DNA of 64,000 nt from Penium margaritaceum (GCA_023375785.1 SZWC01000043.1:163214-227213), one strand, 5' to 3'; numbered from the stretch's first letter, positions 35,002 through 47,328 are shown. A program made the numbers and translations. Notes: generated by a model from the letters alone, not told the origin.

Positions 35002-35632
35002 TGTCAGAATATAGAAGATGACCACCAGCCCTCGTCCCTTGGATATTCTGAGTTCTCTCAATAACGGTATAACTCCTGTCGGAACCACCTCGGCCATGAC
35101 GAAAGCACTAGCCGTTGGCGGGCAGAACCCACCAACGAATACCTGCTGAGTTATCCCCTAATAAGTGGTCATACCACAAGCGCGTTCGGCTTGCGCAGAA
35201 GAAGCCGTTGAACCCCGTGTTTTTCTCTTGCATATGTGGAGGATGTTCATTCCCTCCTAGTTTAACTCAAAACAATCATTTGCTTCCTGTTCACCTTTGG
35301 TTCCACGGCTTTGCCACCGTGTCTTCACTCTGCTCACACATCACTCATTTTGTCCTCACCATCCACTCTCACCTCACGCCTCCCTGCTCTTTCACTTCCA
35401 ACTCTTCGCTCAGCACTCATCAACACATCACCCTCACTCCGTCGTAACTCTCTCGTCTGACAACCTGTCTACCTCGTAACTCTGCCTGCACATCACTTCT
35501 CTTCGAAGCTCCTACTACTAACTTCCAGCTACGCCTCTCATCTGCTGTCAGCCCTTTGATGCTCCTCAGCTTGTTTACGTGCTTCTGCCTGCTTCAACCA
35601 TTGCCATCCCCTCTTGCTACATTCTTCTGACA
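35002..35632 (+). repeat. P2 5' LTR (631 bp)
   Basis: Begins TGTCAGAATATAGAAG and ends TTCTTCTGACA. Contains the shared GGATGTTCATTCCCTC block at about 35241-35256. Confidence 0.8.
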
Positions 35633-35955
35633 TCGTATCAGAGCATCAGGTAACATCACCTGGTGCTCAGTGACCCAGGCGTTGCTCTACTGCCACAATT
35701 GCTTTCCTCCTTTATCCAGCATCCATCTGCCGCCGCCACCACATTGCACCACTCAGCTTCATCAGCAGCTGACGTCAGCAGCACAACTCCGACTGCTCCT
35801 CAAGTTGGAGAGACTCCTTGTCATCCTGATCAAGCCCTATGCCAAATTTGCGCCCGTGGCCAACATTCATTGACATGACGTCAACAAAAGCCGTAAGAAG
35901 CTCTCGAGCCATCGCCTGTCGCCATCTTCCGTGAAGTTTCCTGCCGCCCACAATC

Positions 35956-36687
35956 TGCTACATATTGCCCCGTACCATGCCCTGGAGTTTCTATTATCGG
36001 GGTGATAGCTCCAGATCCTTGTACAGTACATGTTTGCATGGATGGATGGATGTTTCAGAAACTAGAGGACACGCTGGACCAGCTGCAATTTGAATCGCAG
36101 CAATCGGCTAAGAATTGAGGGAGTTATGGTCCGTCAAAGTTGGGAGGTGGTGCTGGCCGTCCGGATTTGGACGGCAGACTTGGTTCCGGCTGGAAAAATG
36201 ATCCGACGGTGACCAGTTCGACTCACACCACGCACACCATGGCCAAGGTGCCCCTTGGGGGATTCTAGTAGCAATATCCCATGGTTCATTGAATCCATGT
36301 GTGCTTTGGAATGGCGGTCTGATGCTTCATTGGGGTCCAGGGCGCTTCGGGCGCCTGTCACTCACGCTAGTGCTCTGTCAGGGAGAGAGACTCAATGATG
36401 CACTCCAAATCGCGTATCCGGCGCTATGGTGGTCCAAATCGCACGCAGTTTGGTGCGTTGGAAAGCTTGTGATTTGCGTTATAACTTTGCTGATGTGGTC
36501 TTTGCCCATTAATCCCTTCAATATTGATCCCCGGCTCTTCGAACTTTGGGTGTTGCTGAATTCCGTCAGAACTCTGCTCACATAGTGTGTGGCGACCAGA
36601 AAGCGCACACTTCGTCTAAGACTGCTGCCCCAAAGAGCTCTGAACCTCAGGATGTGGTCAGGCCATGTTGGAACCACATTTACAAGA
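35956..36687 (+). repeat. Copia 5' LTR (732 bp)
   Basis: Starts TGCTACATATTGCC and aligns end to end with the 3' LTR, including ggaggtggtg, ccatggttcattg and ggaccacatt-type words. Same length as its partner. Confidence 0.9.
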
Positions 36688-36809
36688 AAGGGTTATGGGC
36701 CCATGGCCCTGAACGGTCCCAAACGTTCACGGCTTCCGCGGCGGACAGGAGGAGCATCTCGGACAACCTCGCCGTGAACGTCTGACGACCTTGGTAGCAG
36801 AAGCGCAAC

Positions 36810-37650
36810 ATGGCACTGCGAACGGATTCGCATCTGATCCAGAAGTATACGGGTGGTCCTGGTTTTGGGCTGTGGAGGTGGCACTTTGAGATCTACCTCG
36901 TACACAAGGGGCTACTTGACGTGATGAAGGGCAAGGAGGTCCTCGACGAGAAGACCGCGAGAGACGAAGAGCAGTATACCTTTGCAAAGAAAAATACCGA
37001 GACGCTCATGCTCCTGCTGTCGTCTACTGCCGAGAACCAATGGTTTTACTTCCAAGGCAGCACGCTGGCTGCCAAGGCATGGAAAAAACGTTGCACCATC
37101 CACCAATCGACGTCGCTTGCAAACGGGATCTTCCCGACGAAGCGACTTCTGACGGTGAGGATCGAGGAGGATGAGGACATCCTCGCCCCATGCAGTAGAT
37201 TGAGTCGCGCGCCTCGCAATTCAACGATGTGGGATCGAAGGTCGACTCTTAACTACAGGCGATGGCCCTCCTCGTGGCTTTACGTGACAGTTGGAGCCCT
37301 CTCATTACCGTCCTCAGTGGATGGGCGGAGGACAAGCTCACCTATGGCACAGTCACCGAGTATATCCGCAACTAGGCGCAATGTCGCAGTGGCGGCGAGG
37401 CCTCGTCGTCCTCATTGGCCCTCGTCACCAAAATGCGTGGTGGCGGCAGTGGCGGCAAGGGAGGCGGCGGAAAGGGTGGCAACAAGAAGGGTGTCAAGAA
37501 AAGTACGTGCCACAATTGTGGCAAGGATGGCCATTGGGCCTGCGAGTGCCCGCAAAAGGCGAAGGCCGGCGGCAAGGACGCCAAAGTCAAGGAGTCGCTC
37601 CTCAACAACACCACAAACCACAACCTGAAAGGGGCCAACAGGCGGTGCCT
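36810..37650 (+). pseudogene. Copia gag region (fossil)
   Basis: Begins with a copia-type Gag N-terminus (MALRTDSHLIQKYTG, then FEIYLVHKGLLDVMKG) and contains the capsid-like region, glycine/lysine-rich linker and CCHC zinc knuckle. Part of the broken element at 35956-41691. Confidence 0.85.
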
Positions 37651-38900
37651 GGATTCCGGCGCCGAGGAGCACACCCAAGTCAAGAAGGTGGGATTCGTCC
37701 GCTATACCAAATCTGCCAAGTCTATGGTGGTCGCGAACGACAAAGTCGAGCTGGCGGCCGGCCAAGGAGACGTTACAGTGGAGGTAGAGGTGAACGGTAA
37801 GAAGATGTTGCGTGTTATCCGTGATGTGCAACATGTCCCCAGCCTGGCTGACATTCTAAGTGTTAGTCGCTTGACATATAAGGGGTATGAGGTGCTCTTC
37901 CGCAGGAAAGGCGCAGTGGTACGCATGGACGACGACAACGAAGTCGTAGTGGATGCAAAGCGTGAGGGCGGTCTCTACATTGTGGAGACGAAGGTGATCT
38001 CGACAGTAGCACACGCAACAGGTTTGCAAGAATGTACCGTCAACTTGGCCAAAGGAGGGAGAGTTGATCTAGAGCTCTGGCACCGGCGGCTGGGGCATTC
38101 GTTACCCGTAGTCGTGAAGGAGATGGCGAAGTGCGACATGGTCCGCGGCCTCAACATCAACAGTGCAGCAGACATGGTAGGAGATGCAGCAACGCACAAA
38201 AAGTACGAGCCTTGCATTTTGGGCAAGGCGAGGCACAAGCCGTTCAACGAGAACGTGGGGCGTACCCAGGACCTGTTGGAGATCGTGTATAGTGATGAGT
38301 GCGGACCGTTCAAAATGCCATCAAAAGGCAGTGCGCGGTACTTTGTCACCTTCATTGATGACTACAGCAGAAAACTCTACGTGTACTTCATGCAATGGAA
38401 AAGAATGGTGCTGGACCAGCTGAACGAGTACGTCGCCACAGTGGAGAGGCAGACTGGCTTCAAGGTCACAGTGCTACGTAACGACAACGACAGAGAGTAC
38501 ATTGGTTGCAGTGGGTGGCTAAAGGAGAAGGGCATCAACTGGGAGCACACAACTCCCTACTCACCACAATCTAATGATGTGGTAGAGTGAGCAAACCAGA
38601 CGCTACTGAACATGGTACGGACGATTCTCGTGGATGCGGGATTGGCGCAGAGCTTCGAGGCGGAAGCGGTGCGTACGGCAAGCTACACCATCAACCTGAC
38701 CTTGACAGCGGTGCTGAAGGAGAAGAGCGGCTAGAACACGGCACAAGAGGTATGGAGCGGGCGCAAGCCAAGTATGGCGCACCTGAAGGTCTTTGGGTGC
38801 AAGGCGCACGCTATGGTGCAGGCAGCACAACGGCGTGACAGAAAACTAGACCCACGTGCCAAGCTGTGTCTCTTCCTTGGCTACGAGAGCGTGCTTAAGG
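37651..38900 (+). pseudogene. Copia protease and integrase region (fossil)
   Basis: Shows the aspartic protease motif DSGAEEH, the GAG-pre-integrase block (LELWHRRLGH, with the zinc-binding H-H-C-C pattern through CILGKARH) and the integrase core (DECGPF, FVTFIDDYSR, N-D-N-D-R-E-Y). Part of the broken element at 35956-41691. Confidence 0.85.
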
Positions 38901-39399
38901 CATACTGGCTCTACGACATGAGCAAAGAGGAGATCTTCATCAGCCATGATGTTGAGTTCGACGACCAGCAGACCTACAACAACAGTAGCAGTGACATCGC
39001 CGTGGTGGACTCTTCGAAGTAGGGGGAGTGATTCCAGCTCCTCACCAATGAGGGGGAGCCGGCGGACGCCGACACTGACGAAGCGACTTTAGAGTGCGAC
39101 GATGTTGGGGTGCAGCAGTGCGACGGTGCAAACGCAGGTGTTGGAGAGGCAGAGGATGCAGCAGCCGAAGCAGATGAGGCCGAGGACGCAAACGGAGCTG
39201 CCGAGGAGAAGCAACAAGACCAGCCGCCGGCGTCACCAAAATCACCGCGACGCAGCCGAAGGCAGCGGAATGCGACAAAACGGCATGACGCAGCAATGGG
39301 AAGCTGGATCGGCATGGTGCGGTGCATGATGGAAGCTGTGGTGGAGCCGAAAACCATGCAAGAGGCTCTTGCACGGCCTGAAGCGGAGTAGTGGGACGC

Positions 39400-40810
39400 A
39401 ACTATCAAGTCATCGCTTGTGCCCATTGCCAAGAACGACACTTGGGAGCTCGTGGATCAGCTGAAAGATGCCAAGGTCATCGGTTCCAGGTGGTTCTTCA
39501 AAACGAAGTGCAACAAGGCGTGGTTGGTGGCGAAGGGGTTTGCACAACGCAAGGGCGAGCACTACGACGAGACGTTCGCCCCCGTCGCCAAGTTCACGAG
39601 CATCCGGACGATCCTTGTGGTGGCAGCTGCCAAGGACATGGAGCTGTACCAAATGGACGTGAAAACTGCGTTCCTGAAAGGCATTCTCGACAAGGAGATC
39701 TTCATGGAGGTGCCGGAGGGGGTGGACGCACCAGAGGGCAAAGTGTACAAACTGCGCAAGTCCTTGTACAGGCTAAAACAGTCGCCTAGGTGCTGGTACC
39801 AGCAGATGGATGGCTACATGGTATATCTCGGCTTCAAGCACTGTAGATTTGATCACAGTGTGTACGTGCGGTGTAACAACCAGCTCCATCAGATCATCGC
39901 ACTCTATGTGGGCGACCTGTTTTTGTGCTCGTCTGACCTGTAGGCTCTACAGCAGTTGAAGGAGCAGCTGAGCAGCAGATTTCAGATGTCCGACATGGGG
40001 GAGTTGGAGTACTACCTCGGGGTGAGCATAACGGGGAACTGGAGGGTATGTACTATTGAACTGGGGTAGACCAAGTACGTGGCCGAAGTGCTGAAGCGGT
40101 ACGGCATGGAGGAATGCAAACCGGTTGGCAGTCCGGTCTCCACAACCTGTGACCTGAGCACGGCAATGTCGCCGCAAACAAGAAAAGAGCGAGAGGACAT
40201 GGCGGGGGTGCCGTACCAGTCTGCGGTGGGCAACCTCATGTACACCATGGTGACAAATCGACCAGACCTGGCCTACGCGATGGGTCAAGTAAGCAGGTAC
40301 ATGGCTGATCCAGGGCCACTACACTGGCAGGTGGTCAAGCGCATCCTCCGCTACCTGCAGGCAACACGGAACGCGTGCCTAAGGTTTGACGGCAAGGGGA
40401 GGACCGAACCCTTGCGTCTGGTCTGCTACATGAATGCAGACTACGTCGGCAACGAGGACAAGTGAATGTCCACCTCCAGCTACGTGTTCTTCCTCTTAGG
40501 TGCAGCGGTCTCGTGGTGCAGCAGAAAACAGGACTGCGTTGCCACCTCCACAGTAGAAGCGGAGTACATCACGCTGGCTGAAGCGGTGAAGGAGGCGGTG
40601 TGGCTCTATAGGCTATTAGGGGAGCTCGGCGTGCCACAGCGGGAGCCTACGGTGGTACAAGAGGACAACACCAGCTCTATCTTGCTCACCAACAACCTGA
40701 CGTAGTACAAGAGGACGAAGCACATTGACGTGCGCTACCACTATGCGGCCACATGGTCCAAAAGGGACAGGTTGTGCTACAACATTGTAGTACGACGCAC
40801 ATGCTCGCGG
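39400..40810 (+). pseudogene. Copia reverse transcriptase and RNase H region (fossil)
   Basis: Reverse transcriptase signatures include NDTWELVDQL, FAQRKGEHYDETFAPVAKF, QMDVKTAFLKG and ALYVGDLFL at the active-site block (family form: YVDD). RNase H signatures include [16 protein letters not shown] and [16 protein letters not shown]. Part of the broken element at 35956-41691. Confidence 0.9.
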
Positions 40811-40959
40811 ATTGCTTGACCAAAGCGCAGCCCAGAGATCGGCATGTCCTCAGTGTGGCAGGCCTTGGGCTTACAGGCTATGATGGGCTCAAGAGTGCTA
40901 TGGAAGATGAGCAGGAGTGAGCAGGGAGGCATCCGACATGGCAGGAGCAAGGGGGAGAT

Positions 40960-41691
40960 TGTTACATATTACCTTGTGCCATGCCTTGGAGTTGCTAATT
41001 TCGGAGTGATAGCTCCAGATCCTTGTATAGTGTATTTTTGCATGCATGGATGAATGTTTCAGAAACTAGAGGACATACTGGACCAGCTGCAATTTGAATC
41101 GTAGCAATCGGTTAAGAATTGAGGGAGTTATGGTGCGTCAAAGTTGGGAGGTGGTGTTGGCCGTCCGGGTTTGGACGGCAGACTTGGTTCCGGCCGGAAA
41201 AATGATCCGGCGGTGACCAGTTTGACTCCCACCACGCACACCATGAGCAAGGCACCCCTTGGGGGATGCTAGCAGCAATATCCCATGGTTCATTGGAGCT
41301 GTGTGTGCTTCGGAATGGCGGTCTGATGCTTCATTGGGGTCCTGGGCGCTTCGCGCGCCCGTCACTCACGCTAGTGCTCTGTCAGGGACAGAGACTCAAT
41401 GATGCACTCCAAATCGCGTTTCAGGCGCTACCGTGGTCCAAATTGCACGCAGTTTGGTGCATTAGAAGGCTTGTGACTAGCACTATACTTTTTCTGATGT
41501 GGTCCATGCCCAGTAATCCACTAAAAATTGATCCCCAGCTCTTCAAAATTTGGGTGTTGCTGAATTCTTTCAGAACTCTGCTCACATAGTGTGTGGCGAC
41601 AAGAAAGCGCCCACTTTGTCTAAGACTGCTGTCCAAAAGAGCTGTGAACCTCAGGACGTGGTCAGGCCATGTTAGAACCACATTTGCAACA
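40960..41691 (+). repeat. Copia 3' LTR (732 bp)
   Basis: Starts TGTTACATATTACC after the purine tract and ends GCAACA before the right target duplication CAATC. Confidence 0.9.
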
Positions 41692-42324
41692 CAATCTGCC
41701 CTCTCGTAGAGAACTCCTTCTTTCCCCAGCCGCCACAAGCGTCTTCACCTTCCTCATCTGCTCTATCTGCTTCATCTGCTACATCTGCTTCATCTACATG
41801 AGCCTCATCGCCTTCATCTTCTTGAGCTGCCCCCTCGTGTCCTCATGAGCAGTAGATCACCGGTGGATGTCAGGATATCAGACACCACCAGTCTTCCTGC
41901 TAACAGATCAAGCCTACTGGGGAACAAGCCATAACTCTCCTGACATCCGCGAATGTCTCTACTCACTGCACTACCTCTTCTACTACAATCGACTTTCTCT
42001 CACTGTCAGGATATTGGACCCCACCAGTCTCCCTGCATGTCAGTATGGGGTAAACTGGGGAACAAGTCGTCACTATCCTTACATCGGAGCAGCTAGTTGC
42101 CTCATTCTCCTCTCCTATAGCCCGCTCCACACTTTTCTTCATTCTCCTTCACTTCGTCAGCACCGCATGCTCTTCCTCATCAGCCCTCTCCTTTTCTGCA
42201 TCAGCTTCATTTCATTTGTTTGCATCACCATCCCCATCGTCATTCTCCTCTGCCTCCTCCAACTCACTTCAGCATTAGCTCTGTCAGCATCATCATCAAC
42301 GTCATTCTCCTCATGACTCTGCAG

Positions 42325-43035
42325 TGCACGTGGTTCTATCCCTGTGCCCACTCCGTCATCAGTCTCCACTCCACTTCCTCCATCATCTTCTGCTCGGCAA
42401 AGGATCCATCGGGTCGCATTGCCTGTTTTGCGACGACCTGCGCCCACGCTGAAACTCCTGCAGCGTACGCGGCTTGCCCCTGCATCCAAACTCTGTTATC
42501 ATCCTCCTCCGCCTTCAGCAATCATCTGCATCAAGCGTCAGCACAAGGATGTGCACGAGCTAACTGCCCGCTTTAGAGTAGCCTTTACCCACACCGGTAG
42601 CAGATTTCTCATGGTTCATTGCCTTTTGCCTTCCGCTTGCATCATTCTAACCCTCTATTTCGTAGTGCACGCAGTCCGCCCCTACGCCCAATAGATGCCA
42701 GTAGCATCCTCTGCCTCATCATCAGCCTCATCAGCATGTGCAATCAGCAGAAGGATCTGCACACACTAGCTGCCAATCTCGCACTGGTCTGCACCCACGC
42801 CGACACCAGATTTCTTGCAGCACACTGGCTCCTGCCTTCCCCTTGCGACATTCTATCCCTCTACTCAGTAGCGCACGTGATTTCACCCCTGCGCCTACTT
42901 CATCAACATCATTGCGCTTGCCTTCATCATCTTTTGTCATCCGCTCGGCAAACTGACCTGCCCTGCCTCGATTGCTTCGCGATGAACTGCACTTACGCCG
43001 AAATGTCTGCAGCGCACAAGGTTTCACCCCTGCGC
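42325..43035 (+). repeat. P2 internal tandem units with G-box-like motif
   Basis: Copies of the family block GTGCACGTGGTT / GCGCACGTGATTTCACCCCTG near 42324, 42462, 42668, 42870 and 43010, with the interspersed cggcaaaggatccatcgggtcg-like words. Equivalent to the units in P1, M1 and M2. Confidence 0.6.
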
Positions 43036-43703
43036 CCTAGTCTAAACTTTCGTAGCTCGTACGACTCTCCTCTTGGTGGATTGTCTCATCCACCTCCTCC
43101 TATCCACCTTTGGTGACTTTCCTCCCCTTCAAGATGATGCATCTTCAACCAGCAATGAGAGAACGTTTCTAAGGCTGCACCCCTCTCCTTCTTGCCGACA
43201 TACCCATCTTGTACTTCACCACACCGAATCAACATACGCATGATACCTGGTCCCCTCAACTTCACTGTGTTCTCAGTAACTTCACTCACAGGAGAACCAA
43301 CCTCGACCACATTCTTCACTTTCGTCCCTTCATCGGTCACACCCAAGCAGACTTCCCCACCCTTGCCAACTTGACGTTCTACTGGGATGTGTGGTTTCTC
43401 CTCAAAGAACTGATCCTCCGCTCACTCTACCTCACCAGAGACATCCTTCAAGCCTACAGTTCCTGTGAGGAAACATTACATGACGTTCTCCAAGCCATCA
43501 AACAACGTTGTGCATAGGGTCTACCAATTCATCTTCATCACCTTGCCACTCAAAGACCCCGCACACTTACACTTGAGCAGCTACCACCACTACCTCCCCG
43601 TCCAGCTCTAGCCACCATTCCTCTACCACCTCCCTGAGGACCAACTCCCCCCTCCCTTTAGTTCTTCTCCTTATCCCAAACATGGTAGTCGTCTTCACGG
43701 GGG

Positions 43704-44295
43704 CATCAGAATAAAGGAGACGACCACCAGCCCTCATCCCTCGGATATTCCGAGTTCTCTCAATAACTACTCAACTCCTGCCGGAACCACCTCGGCCATC
43801 ACGAAAGCACTAGCCCTTGGCGGGCAGAACTGACTAACGAATATCCTGCCAAGTTATCCCCTAATAAGTGGTCATACCACAAGTGCGTTTGGCTATGTTA
43901 TTCTCTTGTATATATGGAGGATGTTCATTCCCTCCTCGTTTAACCCAGAACAGTCATTTGCTTCCTGTTCGCCTTCGGTTACGTGGCTTTGCCACCGTGT
44001 CTTTGTTCTGATCGCTCATTGCTCATTCTATCCTCGCCATCCACTCTCAGCTCACGCCTCCCTGCTCCTTCACTTCCAAATCTTCACTCAGCACTCATCA
44101 ACCCAACAGCCTCGCTTTGCCGCAACTTTCTCTCGTCTGACGACCTGTCTACCTCGCAACTCTGTCTTGCGCATCACTTCTCTTCTAAGCTCCTACTACT
44201 AACTTCGAGCGACGTCTCTCATCTCCCTACTCTTGTTTTGCTTTCTTCTGCTTGCTTCTGCCATTGCCATCCCCTCTCGCTGCATTCTTTTGACA
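43704..44295 (+). repeat. P2 3' LTR (592 bp)
   Basis: Aligns with the 5' LTR. Its first bases are eroded (CATCAGAATAAAGG against TGTCAGAATATAGA); it ends TTCTTTTGACA. It retains TATATATGGAGGATGTTCAT at about 43909-43928. Confidence 0.8.
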
Positions 44296-44300
44296 CCGAG

Positions 44301-45236
44301 AGCTGCTCCGCCCATCAGCTTTGTCCCAGCCACCACAACAGCAGAACCAAAACTTACTGCACTTCTCCATCATTGTGGCCATCAACTGATCCGTCCAAAT
44401 CTAAACTACAACCACTCTACTGCCCTGGCCGAGACGTACTACTCATCCAGTAATCAAGATCACAGCAGACTTCCGTGCAAGCGTTAGCCTTGACATTTGT
44501 GAAAACATCGCCCGACATCACTCAAGCCCATCGACCACACTTCGTTGCCAACGGCAGTACCAGCATCTCTCACCCTCCGCTCTATGTCAACTAACAATTC
44601 TGTTTCACCTTGGATGAGTTAAATCATTTCAAGGTTATATTCAACCGAGAAGCATCATCAGCATCCCTAACATCACCTACCCCTACAGCTAAAACTGTCA
44701 GCACCAAAAACCACAGTTCTCGGACCTCTCACTCTTCCTCGCCAAGCATGACTTATATCTCTTCTCCACGATTATTCATGCCCCCTCACAGAACAGAACA
44801 CATTGTCATCTCTCTTCGCAGAACATCGTCCCAGCCCAGCACCTCTTCCTAGCAGGATACCTCAGAAGATCTCAACAGCAAAGCCTTCTCCTCACCCCTG
44901 TTCACGACTCAGGAACTCAGCAACTTCATGAGAACATTTTACAGCATCACAATCACCCCTTCACCTGCTACTCCCAAACAACAATCTTCACAGTTCCCAA
45001 TCATATATCTAGTTAATCCTCCACTCCCAACTGTAGTCCCACACATCCCCACGGGCCTCTCGGCCTCGCTGTTTGACTACTTTTGCCTCCCATCGCACCT
45101 TTGAGACAAGAAACTACAGCCATCAGTCACAGCAAAAACCACTCACAAAGCATCACGATCTGGCAACTTCTGCTCCATGACCTAAAAAACGCCTCCAAAC
45201 TCTCTCCTTGGAGGGACCTGCCTTCTCTCAAAAAGC
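44301..45236 (+). other. P0 internal region, unit 1, right part, with conserved open region
   Basis: Continues the P0 internal region after P2. Protein-like stretches shared with unit 2 include WMSxxxHFKVIFNREASSAS-type and SSPLFTTQELSNFMRTFYSI, followed by ITPSPATPKQQSSQFPII and NPPLPTVVPHIPTG. The family of this would-be protein is unknown. I describe only what recurs in both units. Confidence 0.5.
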
Positions 45237-45980
45237 CGACATTCAGATTTTCAGTATTATGTCTCCAAAACGGTGGCCATTTCAAGCTTTAGTACTGTTA
45301 TTGCAACAACTTTTGTGTAAGTCATATTCTGTCTTATAAAGTCTGTAACAATTTTTAAATTGGCTTGAGTGTTTTCTATGGTGCACCAATTGAAGAGTTT
45401 TCTATGCGGTAAAATCAACTGAAGCTAACCAAAGATGAAATCTCTTGAGTGCAAGACGTGGCATCAACATTTTTTGGTGGAGTTGTGATGCAATGGCCTT
45501 GTTCAAGGCGCCAACAAAAAGGAGCATATCACCGTTCTACCTGGATCTCGCAGTGAGTCAAACGTTTTCGTGATGAGAAAGGTTCAATGTGCATTTGATG
45601 GAAACTCCTTAATCAGAAGTATGACTATTGAAGTATTTGATACAGAAAGTCGCCACACCGAGGCAAGGAGACTGATTGCTAGGTTTATTGAGAGAACATT
45701 GTCTTGCATCGTGAGCTTGCGTTTCTGGCTCACGGTGTATATTTCACAACATGTGCTTCCTATGAAACCTTCATGGTTGGAAATTATGTGTGGGATGGAG
45801 CTGTTGAACGTGCAATCTTCAGAAAGATGCAGCGATGTAAGACATTTGTGTGGGAAAATAATTGGTCATTAGGGTGCGCATTTGGCCAGGAAGGTTCATA
45901 CGCGAGAAGCTTCTTCATGCTTCTGCGCACCCATCCTTGACACTTCCGTGACATCTATCCTCTGGTTCCGTTTCTTGACA
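45237..45980 (+). repeat. P0 LTR 2 (744 bp)
   Basis: Aligns with LTR 1 (33449-34195) from CGACATTCAGATTTT to TTTCTTGACA and is followed by TGGTGTCAGAGC. It repeats the donor-like gtaagtcat and the OTU-like frame (about 45576-45850: VQCAFDGNSLIRSMTIEVFD). Confidence 0.65.
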
Positions 45981-46445
45981 TGGTGTCAGAGCAGAGGAAA
46001 AGTTGCTGCCTTGATCACCACGCTCACATTGCCCGCTATCACTGAAAACACCGAAGTAAGTTTCAGCAGCGACAGCATCACCATTAGCAACTTCACCAGC
46101 AGTTTCTCAACGACATCAGCATCAATCTCAGTAATTTCAGCATTGCAACCTCAGCCCTCATCATCATCCTCTCACATTCCTCATCGTGTCTCCAACTCTT
46201 GAACCGTCGTTGGTGGACCGCTTCTGCACAAGAAGCATCCCAACAAGCTGCCAGAGTCTCCCTACACACTCATGAGCCTCATTAATTCCGGTTCCCTCAT
46301 GTCTGCATGAACAACTCCTCACCATCATCAGCAGTCTTCCAATGTTGTTTCAGTTCCATTGGCAACTGTAAGAGTAGCACAGTTCCAATAAAGCTCAGGA
46401 GCTCAACAACCAACTATCTCCTTCCGAACTTCCATCACACTACCC

Positions 46446-46696
46446 TGTCAGAATAATTGAGGATGCAGGGATGGAAATGGCAGAAGTAGGCAGAAGCACA
46501 GTGATGTGCGGAAGTGCGTCAGCAGGATAGCAGAAGTAAACAGATGAGAAACCGCACCCGAAGTTAGTCGCATGAACTCTAGGGAAAATGATGCACTTGA
46601 TGATTCTCTCTTCGAGAGATGATCCGGACCTCTTCTCGGATTATTCGAGGCACTTCTGCAGCAGGAATTGAAGTGAGAGAGTACATATTTCTGACA
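46446..46696 (-). repeat. M2 3' LTR (shortened)
   Basis: Matches both ends of the 5' LTR (TGTCAGAATAATTGAGGATG at the left, ttcgagagatgatccggacc to TTTCTGACA at the right) but lacks the central part, including the promoter-like block. Confidence 0.75.
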
Positions 46697-46758
46697 CCCT
46701 CCCTGAATTCCACTCGGTACTTGTAAGGTTGGCTTACTCCTAAGGTCCGCCAGGGTAC

Positions 46759-47328
46759 TTATTGAGCATGAGTATGGTCCCTGGGAAGTGTCCTTGTAGC
46801 ACTCATGAACCATCCGGATTGGAACAGATGCCACCACTCGACAATGTTGCAGTCTTGGTGGTTCGTGGGCTGGTGGAGGAATGGGACAACGACATGCGTG
46901 AAGTAGGTCCTTCCACATTGTGTTGAGGGTGCATTTGTGTTTGCGGATGAGGGGATGGAAGATGGGAGCAGTGACATTGAGTAATACTCCTTGAATATAT
47001 TCCTCCACAAAGGACACCAACGTGGACAGGAAGTTTGCAGGGAATCATCCACCTCCTTGTAGAGAGGGTAGTGTTGAAGGGTATAGGAAATTGTGACGCC
47101 TTTGATATACCAGAGGTGGAAGAGATTGCAGAAGTCTTGCGACCACTGGAGAATGTTCATGGCTCCACTTGCAGTGAGGATCAGTTCCTCACATTGTGTG
47201 AGGAAGTGGTGAGGGAAGGAGGAGAAGTAGACTGGCCTATAGGTGCAGGTGGTAGGGTTGACGAGGGGCCAATCTGCTGGGAGAGGAGACCTTTTGGTGA
47301 TGAAGGTCATTGTCCTTGAAGAAGACAA
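46759..47328 (-). other. Open frame near the 3' end of M2
   Basis: A 190-codon minus-strand open frame with SGAMNILQWSQDFCNLFHLW, positioned as the frame at 16906-16250 in M1 and sharing its N-I-x-Q-W-S-x-D-F block. Weak evidence of a formerly coded small protein; family unknown. Confidence 0.4.

Larger units (their letters stand above)
35956..41691 (+). mobile_element. Ty1-copia LTR retrotransposon (5.7 kb, nested in P2)
   Basis: A full-length but broken copia element. Two 732-bp LTRs (35956-36687 and 40960-41691) flank, in order, a gag region (about 36.8-37.6 kb, with a CCHC zinc knuckle CHNCGKDGHWACEC), protease (LDSGAEEH), integrase (LWHRRLGH; FIDDYSRKLYVYF), reverse transcriptase (WFFKTKCN; YQMDVKTAFLKG; LYRLKQSPRCWYQQ) and RNase H ([18 protein letters not shown]). 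Protease-integrase-RT-RNase H order defines Ty1-copia. The perfect 5-bp target duplication CAATC (35951-35955 and 41692-41696) shows insertion into P2. A purine tract gcaagggggagat precedes the 3' LTR. The LTRs agree at roughly 88% by eye, so the insertion is old. The coding part has something like five to ten breaks. Confidence 0.95.
35002..44295 (+). mobile_element. Non-autonomous LTR element P2 carrying a nested copia element
   Basis: Plus-strand fossil inserted in P0. 5' LTR 35002-35632, primer site 35633-35644, internal part 35645-35955 resuming at 41697-43703 after the copia insertion, purine tract (cttcacggggg), 3' LTR 43704-44295. Flanks CCGAT (34997-35001) and CCGAG (44296-44300) form a 5-bp target duplication with one change. 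The uninterrupted site is visible in the second P0 unit at 49917-49921. Same family as P1, M1 and M2. It has no pol genes. The LTRs are clearly diverged with small indels, so it is older than the copia insert. Confidence 0.8.
33449..45980 (+). mobile_element. LTR element P0, first unit (interrupted by P2)
   Basis: A plus-strand LTR fossil: LTR 33449-34195, primer site 34196-34207 (TGGTACCAGAGC), internal part 34208-35001 continuing at 44301-45236 after the P2 insertion, then a second LTR 45237-45980. Without the insert it would be about 3.2 kb. It carries no pol domains, but one internal open region is conserved with the second unit. It is followed directly by another internal region and a partial third LTR (45981-50814), i.e. 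a tandem LTR-internal-LTR-internal array of the kind produced by recombination between LTRs. It looks old and broken. Confidence 0.65.
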
